Translations under genes and position numbers: made by a program | Shown: positions 9,625-19,502 of the stretch, in pieces | How positions within the stretch are numbered: the first letter of the stretch is position 1 | How the letters are laid out: every line of letters starts with the position of its first letter | DNA from: Mesorhizobium huakuii | Lineage (GTDB): Bacteria; Pseudomonadota; Alphaproteobacteria; Rhizobiales; Rhizobiaceae | Assembly (NCBI RefSeq): GCF_014189455.1 | Contig: NZ_CP050297.1 | Coordinates: 186,001-250,000 of the forward strand | Direction of reading: 5' to 3' | Length of the DNA stretch: 64,000 nucleotides | Notes under the pieces: generated by a model | Database searches by the model: none | What the model was told of the DNA's origin: nothing | The model's input: only the letters and a program-made list of their open reading frames with translations

Positions 9625-10308
9625 TTACGGGAGGATGCCAAAGATGCTAGCGGTCTTCTGGTGTTCGCGACGCTGCATCGCGGCCTCCTCTGCGGCGCGA
9701 AGGCTCGCTTGTGCAGTGGCCATCGTCAGCAGGCTCGTGGCCTGGGCATTTTGGATAATCGCATCATGAATGTGCTTGAGAACCAGACCGTTGGTGACGG
9801 TGGCCTGCATAATATTTCGCGAGCGGGAAAGTTGGCCAAGAGTGCGGGCGTTCTCCTGAAGGCGCTTGTCCATCATAACCAGACTCTCAGCTGCAATACC
9901 TGCAGCATTGGCAGCGCCGGCGATCTGAGTCCGCAACTGTCCCGCCTCCAGGTCGGTGCCTATGACGCTACGATTTGGCTCCTGCGCAATCTGACGCGCT
10001 ATATTCGAAGCTGGCGTCTGGCTGTCAAACATCTGCTTCTCTAGCTGATTGCTCGACGGGTAATGATTTCGTTGGTCAAGTGAGCCTAACAGTCCCACGA
10101 CAGCGAATGACGACGTTAGCATATCCACCATGTTGATTGTGTTGGCGAGTGTCGCGCTTGCATTCTCAAGGATCGCTGCGGTGGAAACCGCGGTCGCGGT
10201 CGCTTGTGTTTCTGTTAGGGGGTCGCTGACGATAAACTGCGACCTGGCCTGTCCCTGAAGCAGAAGGGAAGCAGCAAGCGTCGTTGCTGCAAGCTTGGCA
10301 AATTTCAT
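9625..10308 (-). CDS. virB5: VirB5 minor pilus component
   Basis: A 227-residue secreted protein found at the T-pilus tip and involved in host-cell contact. It has a signal peptide (about residues 1-23, MKFAKLAATTLAASLLLQGQ then ARSQ) and a long alpha-helical body typical of the family. The ATG at 10308 follows a GGAGGAAAA ribosome site and lies 13 bp after the virB4 stop. A longer frame running back to 10410 overlaps virB4 and is not supported. Confidence 0.92.
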   Translation of the reverse strand: MKFAKLAATTLAASLLLQGQARSQFIVSDPLTETQATATAVSTAAILENASATLANTINMVDMLTSSFAVVGLLGSLDQRNHYPSSNQLEKQMFDSQTPASNIARQIAQEPNRSVIGTDLEAGQLRTQIAGAANAAGIAAESLVMMDKRLQENARTLGQLSRSRNIMQATVTNGLVLKHIHDAIIQNAQATSLLTMATAQASLRAAEEAAMQRREHQKTASIFGILP

Positions 10309-10321
10309 GAATTTTCCTCCG

Positions 10322-12691
10322 TCAGTCTTGAACTTCATGGTAACGGGCCATGAACTTGTCGAGCCACCCACCTGGGGCATCTCCGTACTGCTCACGCAGC
10401 TGGTCGGCAAAGCGCACGGTGTTGGCCCGCCCCGAGAGTACGGCTACATACTCGCGCATCTGCCCAAGATCGAATTCGCAAACAATACTCCCGCTATCGC
10501 GCTTGAGCAAAAATTTGCGGCTGCCGATTGCCATTCCCTGACGGATTGTCTCGAACTCCTGCGCAGTGCACTTCAAGCCATCGACATACGCGGATCGGTC
10601 GGCCGTCGGAGATGGGTAGAATATTTTCGTCATACATTGTGCAACGAGACTAGCTCCGAGAGGCGACTCCAGGACGTGCTCAGGCTGCTGCGTTGCGAGT
10701 ATCAACATCCCGTTGTTTTTGCGGACGGTGAGCAAGAACTTGTCGATAACAGCCGAGAATTGGGGGTTGAGTAGGTAGAAGCGAAATTCGTCGCAGCTCA
10801 TGACGAATCGACGGCCATCGACAACAGCGCCCACTCGATGCAGAAGATATGCGGCGGCCGGCGCACAGATCTCCTCATATTCCAGGAGCTGCGTCATGTC
10901 GAAGCCCGTAATGGAGGCATCCAGCCTTACTTCGTCCACATCGCCGTCAAAGGCCCATCCAAGAGCGTTCCCTCTACACCACCGCTGCAGCCGTGCTCCT
11001 GCGCCCTCGGAGGGGCTGTGCAGCAGGAATTCGCGTAGGCCTGCAAGTGAGCGCATGACGGGTTCGAACGATAGCTGACGAACAATGCCGCGTTCCAACC
11101 GACGGCTTTCCTCCGGCGAGATCGGACCACGGCCATCACTCTCGATCAGGGCCATCAACCACTCGCGCAGAAAGTCCAGCGAGGCGGAGGTGTTGTCCAG
11201 ACCACGCAGAGGGGCCAAGCCACTCGGAGCGCCTCTGCGCAACGCAAGATATGTTCCTCCCGTGGCTCGCACTAGCAGTTCACCACCCCGGTCCTTGTCG
11301 AAGAAGACGATCGCACCATTGCGATCGACCAGGCTTTGCTCAAGCATGGCGAGGACAAAGGTCATCAGCGTCGTTTTACCTTTGCCAACAGGCCCGAATA
11401 TTGCCGTCATGCCGACATCATTCTCGTGGGGGATGTAGTCGAAGGAAGTTCCACCGTTTGTGCGAAAGCGCGCAACAGCATTGCCCCAGTGGCCGGAACT
11501 GGAACCGCTTGGGAAATTCTCAAATGAGACGAGCCCGGCAAAATTGTACGAGGTGATGGCGCCGGGGCGCGTGCGCCACCTGTTGTTCCCCGGAAGTTGG
11601 GACCAGTACGCGGCCTCCATGCCGATACCCTCTTGGACGATCACGGCGCCCGTGTCGGCCAGCCGTGCGCGGGCATTTGCTGCGCGATCTCCAAGGCTAT
11701 TGAGGCTGTCGGCGTAGACGCACAGGCTCAAATGATGCGAACCCATCACGAATTTGTTGCTTGCCAGTGCGTCCTCTGCCTCGGCAAGTTCATTGATCTG
11801 GGTCAGGGCCTTGTCGCCGGCACTCGTCATCTGGCTGGACTTAAGGCTAAGCTTCGCATGGGCCTGGGGGCGAGTGAGAAAGGAAAAGCTCTGGCTGAGG
11901 ACAAGCGGGAAGTTGGCGGACAACAGGGAATTTAGCATGCCTGGCCGCGTCGTCGCCGGATATTCACGAAACGAAAACAATGATCCCACGGAGCTATCGC
12001 CGGGTCTTCGAATCTCAAGCGACCGCTTCCCGCAGATGACCTGGTCAGTGTAGATCGAGGCGCCAAGTGAACCGGTAACCATTGGAACCGGAAGAAATCG
12101 GCAAGTCATTATCAGCCGAAGCGCCTCACCAATTTCGGTGAAGAGCACGTTGCCTTTCTCACGAATACCCAACCGGCGCAGACCGTAACCGCCGAGTGCG
12201 CCAGCAATGATGTGCCAGAGGTCTTCTAGGCTTCGCATTTGGGTGGCTAGATCGTTGTCATTCCGTCTGGGGGACTTGGAAATCCGCAAGCCGATCTTGC
12301 TGATTGCGCTGCGAGGGAACACGATGACAGTGAGGAAGTGATCGTTGCGAAAGAGCTTTCCCGACAGCACATGTCGCTCGTAGGCTTCGCTCAGACTGCC
12401 AGCGAATGCACTTTGAAACTGGCGCGGCGCCGACGCTGGCACATCATTGTGTCGCACAAGATGAGCGTATATCGAGACATTGTCATCGGCGATGTTGCGC
12501 AGGAGAGTGTTGAACGCGCGGCAGCGCGCGTTGCGCATGTCAGCGTCTTCCAAATCAAAGGGCAGACCATTCACGTGTGCCATGGCCATGATCGATCCGT
12601 CTTCCAGAAGGACAACCTGATCGCTTATATGACCAACATACGGAAGATAGATCTCGCCAGATCTCTCAGTCCGGCCGCTAGCGCCAAACAT
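10322..12691 (-). CDS. virB4: VirB4 ATPase
   Basis: A 789-residue ATPase, identical in length to Agrobacterium VirB4. It supports pilus biogenesis and substrate transfer at the inner membrane. The N-terminal CagE/TrbE/VirB domain is followed by a RecA-like ATPase domain with Walker A (GPVGKGKTT, about residue 435) and Walker B (FVMSCDEFRFYLL). The C-terminal LATQQPEH motif is characteristic. The start codon overlaps the virB3 stop by one base, so the genes are coupled. Confidence 0.96.
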   Translation of the reverse strand: MFGASGRTERSGEIYLPYVGHISDQVVLLEDGSIMAMAHVNGLPFDLEDADMRNARCRAFNTLLRNIADDNVSIYAHLVRHNDVPASAPRQFQSAFAGSLSEAYERHVLSGKLFRNDHFLTVIVFPRSAISKIGLRISKSPRRNDNDLATQMRSLEDLWHIIAGALGGYGLRRLGIREKGNVLFTEIGEALRLIMTCRFLPVPMVTGSLGASIYTDQVICGKRSLEIRRPGDSSVGSLFSFREYPATTRPGMLNSLLSANFPLVLSQSFSFLTRPQAHAKLSLKSSQMTSAGDKALTQINELAEAEDALASNKFVMGSHHLSLCVYADSLNSLGDRAANARARLADTGAVIVQEGIGMEAAYWSQLPGNNRWRTRPGAITSYNFAGLVSFENFPSGSSSGHWGNAVARFRTNGGTSFDYIPHENDVGMTAIFGPVGKGKTTLMTFVLAMLEQSLVDRNGAIVFFDKDRGGELLVRATGGTYLALRRGAPSGLAPLRGLDNTSASLDFLREWLMALIESDGRGPISPEESRRLERGIVRQLSFEPVMRSLAGLREFLLHSPSEGAGARLQRWCRGNALGWAFDGDVDEVRLDASITGFDMTQLLEYEEICAPAAAYLLHRVGAVVDGRRFVMSCDEFRFYLLNPQFSAVIDKFLLTVRKNNGMLILATQQPEHVLESPLGASLVAQCMTKIFYPSPTADRSAYVDGLKCTAQEFETIRQGMAIGSRKFLLKRDSGSIVCEFDLGQMREYVAVLSGRANTVRFADQLREQYGDAPGGWLDKFMARYHEVQD

Positions 12692-13017
12692 TACACCATT
12701 CCTCTTCCGCGTTTCGGCACTCTGATCGGATTAGCGCTGACGCTCGCGCCACCCCAGAACGGCCCGTCCACGCTTCTGCCAGCCGTCTGCAAATAGAGTA
12801 GCGCGACGCTTGCGGCGTTATAATCACGCTCAACAACCAGCCGTGCTCCGAACCAGAGTGGCACGAGCATGATTTCGTAAAGTGGGTTCTGAAGGATAAT
12901 GATAATGAGCCCAGCCAACATCATGAGCAATCCGGCCAGCGTCAGCGGCACACCCAGAAAGAGTGCAGGGCGTGTCGCTGCCACATAAAGGGTGCTTACC
13001 TCCAACCGGTCGCTCAT
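12691..13017 (-). CDS. virB3: VirB3 inner-membrane protein
   Basis: A 108-residue protein of the VirB3 family, same length as in Agrobacterium. Two hydrophobic segments (about residues 20-52) precede a short cytoplasmic C-terminus with the family motif ERDYNA. The ATG at 13017 overlaps the virB2 stop by one base. A longer upstream frame reads through virB2 in the wrong phase and is rejected. It works with VirB4 in pilus assembly. Confidence 0.93.
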   Translation of the reverse strand: MSDRLEVSTLYVAATRPALFLGVPLTLAGLLMMLAGLIIIILQNPLYEIMLVPLWFGARLVVERDYNAASVALLYLQTAGRSVDGPFWGGASVSANPIRVPKRGRGMV

Positions 13018-13382
13018 CAGCCCGCGCCGATAAGCGCCTTGCCCAAGAAGCTGGCCCCGAACATGATGACGATCCCTCCAACGACACCGGCAACCAGGCC
13101 AAGTGAAGCACGACCGAACATCCAAGAGATACCGATGGCTACTAGTCCGAGCACGGCCAGTGATTGTCCGAAGGGGCCAAGTATGAACGTGCAGATATTC
13201 TCGACCATCTTGGCAGGATCCGTCCCCCCAGTTACCTGAGCTGCGGCTGGCGCGCTGGACAAGACCGTCCACGCCGCGCCTGCAGCAGCGGCCGGTATAT
13301 ATTCAGCCGCCATCCGCAGCATGGCACGAGGCGAAGGAACATGCCTTACAAGCATACGAAATGTCTGGAGTGTCTTCATCAT
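13017..13382 (-). CDS. virB2: VirB2 T-pilin precursor
   Basis: Major pilus subunit, 121 residues as in Agrobacterium. A long signal sequence ends at APAAA, so the mature pilin would begin QVTGGTDPAK and end in Gly. A Gln first residue and a Gly last residue match the ends that are joined head-to-tail in cyclic T-pilin. Two hydrophobic helices (about residues 67-88 and 93-117) flank a small loop. Two adjacent ATGs (13382 and 13379) could serve as start. Confidence 0.93.
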   Translation of the reverse strand: MMKTLQTFRMLVRHVPSPRAMLRMAAEYIPAAAAGAAWTVLSSAPAAAQVTGGTDPAKMVENICTFILGPFGQSLAVLGLVAIGISWMFGRASLGLVAGVVGGIVIMFGASFLGKALIGAG

Positions 13383-13395
13383 TGGATCTCCACGC

Positions 13396-14172
13396 TCAAT
13401 CGAATATGCGTTTATTTGGGTTTGAGGGTTCCCGCCCTTGCGCATCTTGGCTGCCTGGCGAAGCGGATGGATCTGCCCCTGAGCGGTTTCGCTGATAGGA
13501 GCCCCAGACGTCCCACGAATCTTGTGTGGGCTGCTTTTCATTGGTCTGTTGGCTCTGTTCGAGCAGAGGGGGCACCGTTTTCGGACCAGCTGTCTCAAGT
13601 TTTCGCATGCCTCGAGCAGCCGGCGCCAGCCTTCGGAGCATTGAGACATCCTTTGCGGCTGACTCGACCTTTCGCACATAACCGTTGGCGAAGCCGCGGG
13701 TGACGTCGCCGGTGTTGTAGGCCGAGATGGCACGGCGAAGCGCGAGTTGCTGTGCCACAGCAGTCATGCCGCCGGCATACCGGCTTTCAAGCAACTGGGC
13801 GGCAGCCGAAAGCGATGTGCAGGGCTGCAAGGCCTTTTCCGGCGTGAGATTGAGAATAGAAAAATTCTTGCTGTTTATCTGCATCAATCCAACGTCAACG
13901 GAATGGTGTGCTTCGAGGCGGTCCTTGACGCCACGCGTAGCTTGCAGATGATCTGTCCAGCGAAGCTGCTCACCTGTGGTATTGTCATGTGCCACAAGCG
14001 GATCAAAGCCACTTTCAATTGTGGCAATCGCGGCGAGCGTGGACGACGCAACCCAGGGAGCGCATGTGCGCGATAGGCGGTCGAACTCACGCAGGGAAAG
14101 GGGCGCAGGCTCGCCCGGGAGGGACATGGAGGTCAACAAGATAAGGGCCAGGGGCCAAGCCGCTATAAACAT
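13396..14172 (-). CDS. virB1: VirB1 lytic transglycosylase
   Basis: First gene of the operon. It encodes a periplasmic muramidase that opens peptidoglycan for T4SS assembly. An N-terminal signal peptide (about residues 1-22) is followed by an SLT domain with the catalytic Glu in IATIESGF (Glu53). The conserved GLMQIN and ISAYNTGD motifs follow, then a variable C-terminal tail corresponding to VirB1*. It has 258 residues, slightly longer than in Agrobacterium. Confidence 0.93.
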   Translation of the reverse strand: MFIAAWPLALILLTSMSLPGEPAPLSLREFDRLSRTCAPWVASSTLAAIATIESGFDPLVAHDNTTGEQLRWTDHLQATRGVKDRLEAHHSVDVGLMQINSKNFSILNLTPEKALQPCTSLSAAAQLLESRYAGGMTAVAQQLALRRAISAYNTGDVTRGFANGYVRKVESAAKDVSMLRRLAPAARGMRKLETAGPKTVPPLLEQSQQTNEKQPTQDSWDVWGSYQRNRSGADPSASPGSQDAQGREPSNPNKRIFD

Positions 14173-14273
14173 TCCTATGACCTACCTCTCTAAGCCGCCG
14201 CACGGTTTGGCCTGTCCGGCACGCCCTTATCCGGGAGGTTTGTTACTCGATGATGTTCAAGTGCAGCTTTTCG

Positions 14274-14287
14274 GTGTCAACTGAAAC
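14274..14287 (-). promoter_or_regulatory. vir-box-like VirG site upstream of virB1
   Basis: On the virB coding strand the sequence reads GTTTCAGTTGACAC, matching 12 of 14 positions of the VirG-binding consensus RTTDCAWWTGHAAY. It lies about 100 bp before the virB1 start, a normal distance for a vir promoter. It predicts that phosphorylated VirG activates the virB operon. Confidence 0.6.
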
Positions 14288-14337
14288 AAAGACATTTGTT
14301 CATGGAGAAAAGACGCTGGCGAGCTGGCGCAGCATGT

Positions 14338-14832
14338 TCATGCGAACTGATCACGGACTGGAGAAAGCAGCTTCTGGAAGGGCCGCAACCGTGTTTCGGC
14401 GCGGCGGAGAATCGGAGCGAGGTGGATATAAAGGCCGTCCATGCCAAGATCGGAGAGCTGACGCTGGCGAACCTGGTTTAGCTGTTTGGCCGTGCGCGCT
14501 AATGTAGATGAGTAGATCATAGATTGTCCCCATCGGCAGAAACACCGCACGCCATTGACGGAACCCGACCGCCCATCGCCGAGCATAATCATGAGGTTCG
14601 ATTTGGCGCTGTCGAGTTTGAGGTGCTGCCCGTGACGTGACAGGCTCAAAGTGGAGGTCTCGCGTAAGCTGAGAAACGTTAGCTCGGACGGTAACCGTCC
14701 TCGGCCAAAACGAGATTCGACGCCGCCGGCCGTCTCGGAAAAACCCGGCTTGGCAGGAGACATACTATTTGGCACAAGGCCGCTGCAGCGAATCCCGTCG
14801 GTCCTCCCGCCGACGGCCTTTGAGGGAACCAA
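14338..14832 (-). CDS. Hypothetical protein, doubtful
   Basis: A 164-codon open frame in the gap between virB1 and virG, with no recognised domain, signal peptide or membrane segment. It is arginine- and serine-rich, and a plus-strand frame overlaps its upstream part, so it may be non-coding. It lies on the same strand as virB but upstream of the vir-box-like site. The rest of this 950-bp gap (14288-15259) shows no gene I recognise. Confidence 0.2.
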   Translation of the reverse strand: MVPSKAVGGRTDGIRCSGLVPNSMSPAKPGFSETAGGVESRFGRGRLPSELTFLSLRETSTLSLSRHGQHLKLDSAKSNLMIMLGDGRSGSVNGVRCFCRWGQSMIYSSTLARTAKQLNQVRQRQLSDLGMDGLYIHLAPILRRAETRLRPFQKLLSPVRDQFA

Positions 14833-15259
14833 TCAAAGCCGCGCTGCTCACCACGTCCGACGCCGACCCATGAGCCGGACGATGTCGAGATGATTGAGGT
14901 CCGAGCGCCAGCTAACGTGACGAGGAAGCAGACATATGGCAGGCAACTCGGCACCATGCCGTCGCACCCGAATAGTGTGAGCAGGCCTGCATCAAACTGA
15001 CCAAAACGGAATCACGATCCGAAAAGGCGAAAAGACGTCACGATAGGTAATGCGCTTGAACCTGTAAGGGGGCACGGCTGAATGCACGCGGCCAATTCGG
15101 GATTGATGACAAGACCCAGCCAGCCAATTCTGGACGAGCAGGGCCGTCGTTCCTGGCCGCCAGCAGCGAGTGGGATCAGAGGCCGCTGTCCTGCATCAGT
15201 GCCCGAGAATTACTCGGCAACAGATTTAGGAAGGCAATTTCAAGATTGAAGGTGAGCCG

Positions 15260-15985
15260 TTGAAACATGTTCTTGTCATCGATGATGATGCCGCAATGCG
15301 GCGCCTCATCGCCAATTATCTCACGATGCATGCCTTGAAGGTAACCGCAGTTAACGATAGCAAGCAGTTTAACCAGGTTCTTTCACAGGACCCAGTCGAT
15401 CTGGTGATTGTTGACCTCAACCTAGGCCGGGAGGATGGACTTGCGATCGTCCGCAATCTGGCGGCAAAATCGGACATTCCCATCATAGTGATCAGTGGCG
15501 ACCGGCTTGATGAGGCGGAGAAAGTGGTTGCACTGGAGCTCGGCGCAACCGATTTCATTTGCAAACCTTTCGGGCTGCGCGAATTCTTGGCCCGCATTAG
15601 AGTAGCGCTACGCCAGCGCATTCCTAGTCCGCGAAAAAAAGATCAGCGCTTATTTCACTTTGGGACCTGGAAACTCAGCGTCAAGCAGCGGCGGCTGGTC
15701 TGTCAGGAGCGTGGCGAGGTCAAGCTTACCGCATGTGAGTTCAATCTCTTAATCGCGTTCCTGGAGAACCCACGCAACGTGTTATCCAGAGAACGGCTTT
15801 TGCTCGCGAGCCGTGTGCGTGGAGAAGAGGTCTATGATCGAAGTATCGATGTCCTGATCTTGCGCTTGCGCCGAAAGCTGGAGGCCGATGCGACCAATCC
15901 TCACTTGGTCAAAACATCCCGTGGTGCAGGGTACTTCTTCAATGCTGACGTAGATATTAGCTACGGAGGCACGTTGGCCGCTTGA
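15260..15985 (+). CDS. virG: VirG response regulator
   Basis: OmpR/PhoB-type activator of vir promoters, 241 residues. The receiver domain has the acidic pair at DDD (residues 8-10), the phospho-acceptor Asp52 in VIVDLNLG and the conserved Lys in ICKPF. The C-terminal winged-helix domain binds vir boxes (SIDVLILRLRRKLE, TSRGAGYFF). The start is a TTG after a GGTGAG ribosome site, the same register as Agrobacterium VirG. It is activated by the VirA kinase encoded at 20332-22839. Its strand is opposite to virB. Confidence 0.95.
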   Translation: MKHVLVIDDDAAMRRLIANYLTMHALKVTAVNDSKQFNQVLSQDPVDLVIVDLNLGREDGLAIVRNLAAKSDIPIIVISGDRLDEAEKVVALELGATDFICKPFGLREFLARIRVALRQRIPSPRKKDQRLFHFGTWKLSVKQRRLVCQERGEVKLTACEFNLLIAFLENPRNVLSRERLLLASRVRGEEVYDRSIDVLILRLRRKLEADATNPHLVKTSRGAGYFFNADVDISYGGTLAA

Positions 15986-16207
15986 AGGGGATCTATGCTG
16001 GATTTCCCGAGTACATCCGCCACCGTGACGACCGGAAGAAAAATTCGAGCTGATCGCAGGCCGCTCGCAGCCTGAAGACGGCGCTCCGCGCTACGTCGAT
16101 TTTGTCCAGCTATGACCCCACTTAAACACCGCCTGTAAGAATATGTTATTATATCAGCACGTTAGGCGCGCGCCGGCGCGTGTTACCACTACATTTTGGG
16201 GATGATC

Positions 16208-17155
16208 TCAGGCGAGTTGTTCGTCGAGGTTGTGTGGCAGAGCGATGCCAGCTGCCTTGAAGACGTTGCCCACTTGGCCCGTAACGTAGGTTCTGGTGGT
16301 GACGATGCGACCATCCTTTTCGATGGTGGCTTCCTGGAGGCGGTCGAGATCGCGTAGAAGCGGCTGCCATTCGGGCGTCAGGCCTTTGGCCCGGCAGAGG
16401 CGGTACAGTTCCTTGCTGAGTACGAGCCCCAGGAACGAGCAGAACACATGCCCGCGGATGGCGGCATCGGATTGGTGGAAGATCGGCCGGGTATTGAAGG
16501 TTGCCTTGGCGGCGCGGAGCGGGGTCACCTTCGCGTTGGTCCGCACCACGGTGATGCCGTCGTAGCGGGCTTCCTCGGCAAGCTTGCCGACATCGATCTT
16601 GAAGTTCTTGCCGCTGGCCTTGAGGTAACGCCGGTAGGCCGAGTTGCCGACCAGTGCCTTGTCGCCCTTCTTGAGCTGTGCCTCGAGGCCGGCGATGATC
16701 GCCTGGCGGTCGGCCTTGTCCTTCTCGGCCTCGGCGTCATTGCGGCTGACAATATAGCGGTCTTTACCGACCTTGACCTCTTTGACCCACAACTGAGTTT
16801 CACCGCGCTGGCGCTCGAGAACGAGCGGAACCATCGGTGCCGCGTCATTGAGCACGACGTTGTGGATCACGCTGCTCGAGCGTTCGCGGCCCCCCCGAAT
16901 GTATTCCATGCCCAGCTTTTCGAGCGCGGCGATGGTATCGGCGCTGATCATGCCGCGATCGGCGACAACGCAGGCGCGTGTGACGCCGAAGCGCGTTCGC
17001 AGCCGATCGACCACCGGCAACAGGACGGTCACGTCAGCGGTGTTGCCGGGCACCATCTCGGTGCAGATCGGCCGGCCCTCGGCATCAACGACCAGCGCCA
17101 GGATCATTTGCGCCAGATCGGGGCGGAAGTCCTTGGAATGCCCGCGCTTGCCCAG
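16208..17155 (-). pseudogene. IS1634-family transposase, C-terminal part (split by IS256)
   Basis: The C-terminal half of a DDE transposase of the IS1634 group. It starts in-frame at the 9-bp duplication next to the IS256 element (KRGHSKDFRPDLAQ), includes the second Asp region (VVADRGMIS) and runs to the normal C-terminus. Joining it to 18555-19196 after removing the IS256 copy and one duplication gives an uninterrupted reading frame. Confidence 0.88.
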
Positions 17156-18554
17156 GAGCTATGGCTGAAACTGGGTGATGACGGTTTGAGAAGGGCGGCG
17201 TATCGAGGCGGGTGATGAAGCCTGCCAGAACCTCTCAAGGAGAGCGATACGCCATGAACGAGACTATCAACATTGTTCGCCTTCGTCAGCCCGACGAAAT
17301 CGATGATCCCCTGACGGATGTGCTTCGCACCGGCGCGCGCAAATTGCTGGCGCAGGCGATCGAGATGGAGGCCGAAGCGTTTCTTGCCGAGATGCGGGAT
17401 CTCAAGCTTCCGGACGGACGTGACCGGCTGGTCCGGCACGGTCACGGGCCGGAGCGGAGCATCCAGACGGGGATCGGGGCGGTGCCCGTCAGCCGGGTGA
17501 AGGTCCGGGATCGCGGCGCGAACGGTGAAGCGGAGCGCATCCGTTTTTCCTCATCGATCCTGCCGAAATGGGCGCGTCGGACACGAAGTCTGGATGCGCT
17601 TCTTCCCGTTCTCTATCTGCGCGGCATTTCGACGGGCGACTTTCAGGAAGCTCTGGCAGCTCTGTTGGGCAAGGAGGCGCCGAACCTCTCACCCTCGGTG
17701 ATCACGCGACTGACGGCGGAGTGGGGCATCGAATACGATCGTTGGCAAAAGCGCGATCTTTCGGCGCGCCGCTATGTGTATGTGTGGGCGGACGGGGTCT
17801 ACCTGCAGGCCCGGATGGAAGATCATGCCGAATGCATGCTGGTCCTGATCGGCGCCACGCCCGAGGGCAAGAAAGAGCTGCTCGGCTTCCAGACCGGCAT
17901 TCGTGAGAGCGCACAGAGCTGGCGCGAGCTGCTGGTCGACGTCAAGCGTCGTGGCCTGCAGATCGCGCCCGATCTTGCCGTCGGCGACGGCGCGCTTGGC
18001 TTCTGGAAAGCGCTCGATGAGCTCCTTCCCGGCACCAAGCACCAGCGATGCTGGGTGCACAAGACAGCCAACGTGCTCAACAAGGTGCCGAAATCGGTGC
18101 AGGCCGCCATGAAGACGGACTTGCGCGAAATCTTTTCCGCCCCGAACCGAGCCTCAGCCGAGACGGCGATTGCCGTCTTTGTCGAGAAATATGATGCGAA
18201 ATACGGCAAGGCGGTCGACTGCCTGACCAAAGATCAGAATGCCTTGCTGGCGTTCTACGATTTCCCCGCCGAACATTGGGATCATCTGCGAACGTCCAAT
18301 CCCATCGAGAGCGTCTTTGCGACCGTTCGCCATCGCACGGTGCGTACCAAGGGCTCACTCTCCTCGAAAACCGCCAGGCTGATGGTCTTCAAGCTGGTCA
18401 TGGCCGCGGCCAGGACGTGGCGACGACTGAAAGGACAAAATCAGTTGCCTAAACTCATCGCAGGTGCAACGTTCCAGGATGGAATCGAGGTCATTGAACT
18501 GAAGCCGCAGAGCGCCGCTTGATCAGCCTCGTCACCCAAATTGCAGCATAGCTC
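17156..18554 (+). mobile_element. IS256-family element, copy 1
   Basis: A 1399-bp element with imperfect terminal inverted repeats of about 28 bp, both beginning GAGCTATG. It is flanked by the perfect 9-bp target duplication CTTGCCCAG (17147-17155 and 18555-18563). It interrupts an IS1634 transposase. Its transposase is intact, so this copy could be active and could also mobilise the frameshifted copy at 27491-28890. Confidence 0.95.
17254..18522 (+). CDS. IS256-family (Mutator-type) transposase
   Basis: A 422-residue transposase starting at the ATG at 17254, which follows an AAGGAGAG ribosome site; the frame is open 14 codons further upstream. The Mutator-type DDE core is visible: VYVWADGVYL (first Asp), LAVGDGALGFWKAL (second Asp) and the C-terminal Glu region SNPIESVFATVRHRT. 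The HQRCWVHKTANVL motif is typical of IS256 transposases. Length is normal for the family. Confidence 0.95.
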   Translation: MNETINIVRLRQPDEIDDPLTDVLRTGARKLLAQAIEMEAEAFLAEMRDLKLPDGRDRLVRHGHGPERSIQTGIGAVPVSRVKVRDRGANGEAERIRFSSSILPKWARRTRSLDALLPVLYLRGISTGDFQEALAALLGKEAPNLSPSVITRLTAEWGIEYDRWQKRDLSARRYVYVWADGVYLQARMEDHAECMLVLIGATPEGKKELLGFQTGIRESAQSWRELLVDVKRRGLQIAPDLAVGDGALGFWKALDELLPGTKHQRCWVHKTANVLNKVPKSVQAAMKTDLREIFSAPNRASAETAIAVFVEKYDAKYGKAVDCLTKDQNALLAFYDFPAEHWDHLRTSNPIESVFATVRHRTVRTKGSLSSKTARLMVFKLVMAAARTWRRLKGQNQLPKLIAGATFQDGIEVIELKPQSAA

Positions 18555-19196
18555 CTTGCCCAGCGTCTCGCCGCCCGCGCCGTAGAAGGACAACGAGGTG
18601 GTGTCCATGAACACAAGGCTGAGGTCGGTGAACAGGTCCTGCCGGCGCGCGAAGAGCTTTTCCTCGATCGCGTCTTTCACGCAGCGCGCCACCAGCGCGC
18701 CTTGCGCCTTTTCGCCGAGTTCCTCGCCCAGCCAGGCCATTGCCCGGTAAAAGTGATGGAGCGCCAGACCCTCGGCGCCCTCGATACCATAATCGGCCAT
18801 CCAGTTCGCGCAGTCGCGGTCCGAGCCCGAGACGAACAGCCGATGCAACGTGCCAATGAACACCGCCCGTTCCACCGCAAAGCCGAACTGGCGCCCTTCC
18901 AGCACCTCTTCCAGCACCTCGCCGATCCCGAGCCGCTGCCACAGCCGCCCGAACAACAGCGGACCGCCGATGCGGCGAGAGGCAATTCGCCCCGCGTCAA
19001 TGTCGGACAGGATGAGGCTGCGTTCGCCATGGCGCGCAATCGAGGCCGCCAATCTGTCAAGTTCGCCGCTGGCAACCAGCGCATCCTTGCGGCCCAGCGC
19101 CTTTATCGTGCGCTGGCGAACGGTTTTGCCGTCGCGGACACTTTCCACGAGGTAAAGATAGCGGTGGCCGCGCGCGACTCTCTCAACGACAAACAT
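18555..19196 (-). pseudogene. IS1634-family transposase, N-terminal part (split by IS256)
   Basis: The N-terminal half of the transposase, from the ATG at 19196 to the IS256 insertion point (GGETLGK). It includes the first catalytic Asp in LVFMDTTSLSFYG. Beyond the insertion the native frame continues at 17146 on the same strand. The outer ends of the IS1634 element could not be fixed: similar GTTACCAC-ACATTTT motifs at about 16180 and 19263 are direct, not inverted. Confidence 0.88.
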
Positions 19197-19426
19197 GCCA
19201 GCGTTGTTAGCGAATAAATGCCATCAAATCCATACAACATACGGCTAGCAGATCAAATGTTGTTACCACACATTTTCGCGCCGAAAACTCAAGGCGAGTG
19301 AATTCAATAGCTTAACGGACAGCGTTCGCCATCCGTTCACCTCCAACTGTTCAAGTCGGGTATGATCGCAAGCTGCAACGGCGCATTCTGGGGATGTCCC
19401 GGTCATTGTTGAAATTCTGAAGGGGC

Positions 19427-19487
19427 GGCGTTGCTCGCCTCGAGCCTGTAGGCTCGGGGTGTCGATTCCACTGAGGAGAGCAACGCC
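19427..19487. repeat. Inverted repeat at the edge of a lost element
   Basis: GGCGTTGCTC and GAGCAACGCC form a perfect 10-bp inverted repeat around 40 bases. Inside it a second perfect stem (CGAGCC-TGTA-GGCTCG) is visible. A start codon with a preceding GAGGAGAG follows at 19488, but only five codons remain before the IS6 element cuts in at 19503. This looks like the untranslated leader of a gene whose body was removed. Confidence 0.45.
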
Positions 19488-19502
19488 ATGAAAAGGAATA
19501 TC

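Noticed and set aside
13017..13733. A 238-residue version of VirB2 with a long N-terminal extension
   Set aside because: The extension runs over virB1 in another phase; the family length and double ATG support the 121-residue form.
14651..14893. An 80-codon plus-strand frame between virB1 and virG
   Set aside because: No ribosome site or family; overlaps an equally doubtful minus-strand frame.
15228..15241. A possible vir box just before virG
   Set aside because: Only about 10 of 14 positions match and it lies too close to the TTG start to work as an activator site.
16177..19280. GTTACCAC-ACATTTT motifs as terminal repeats of the IS1634 element
   Set aside because: The two motifs are direct, not inverted, so they cannot be the inverted ends; the element borders remain open.
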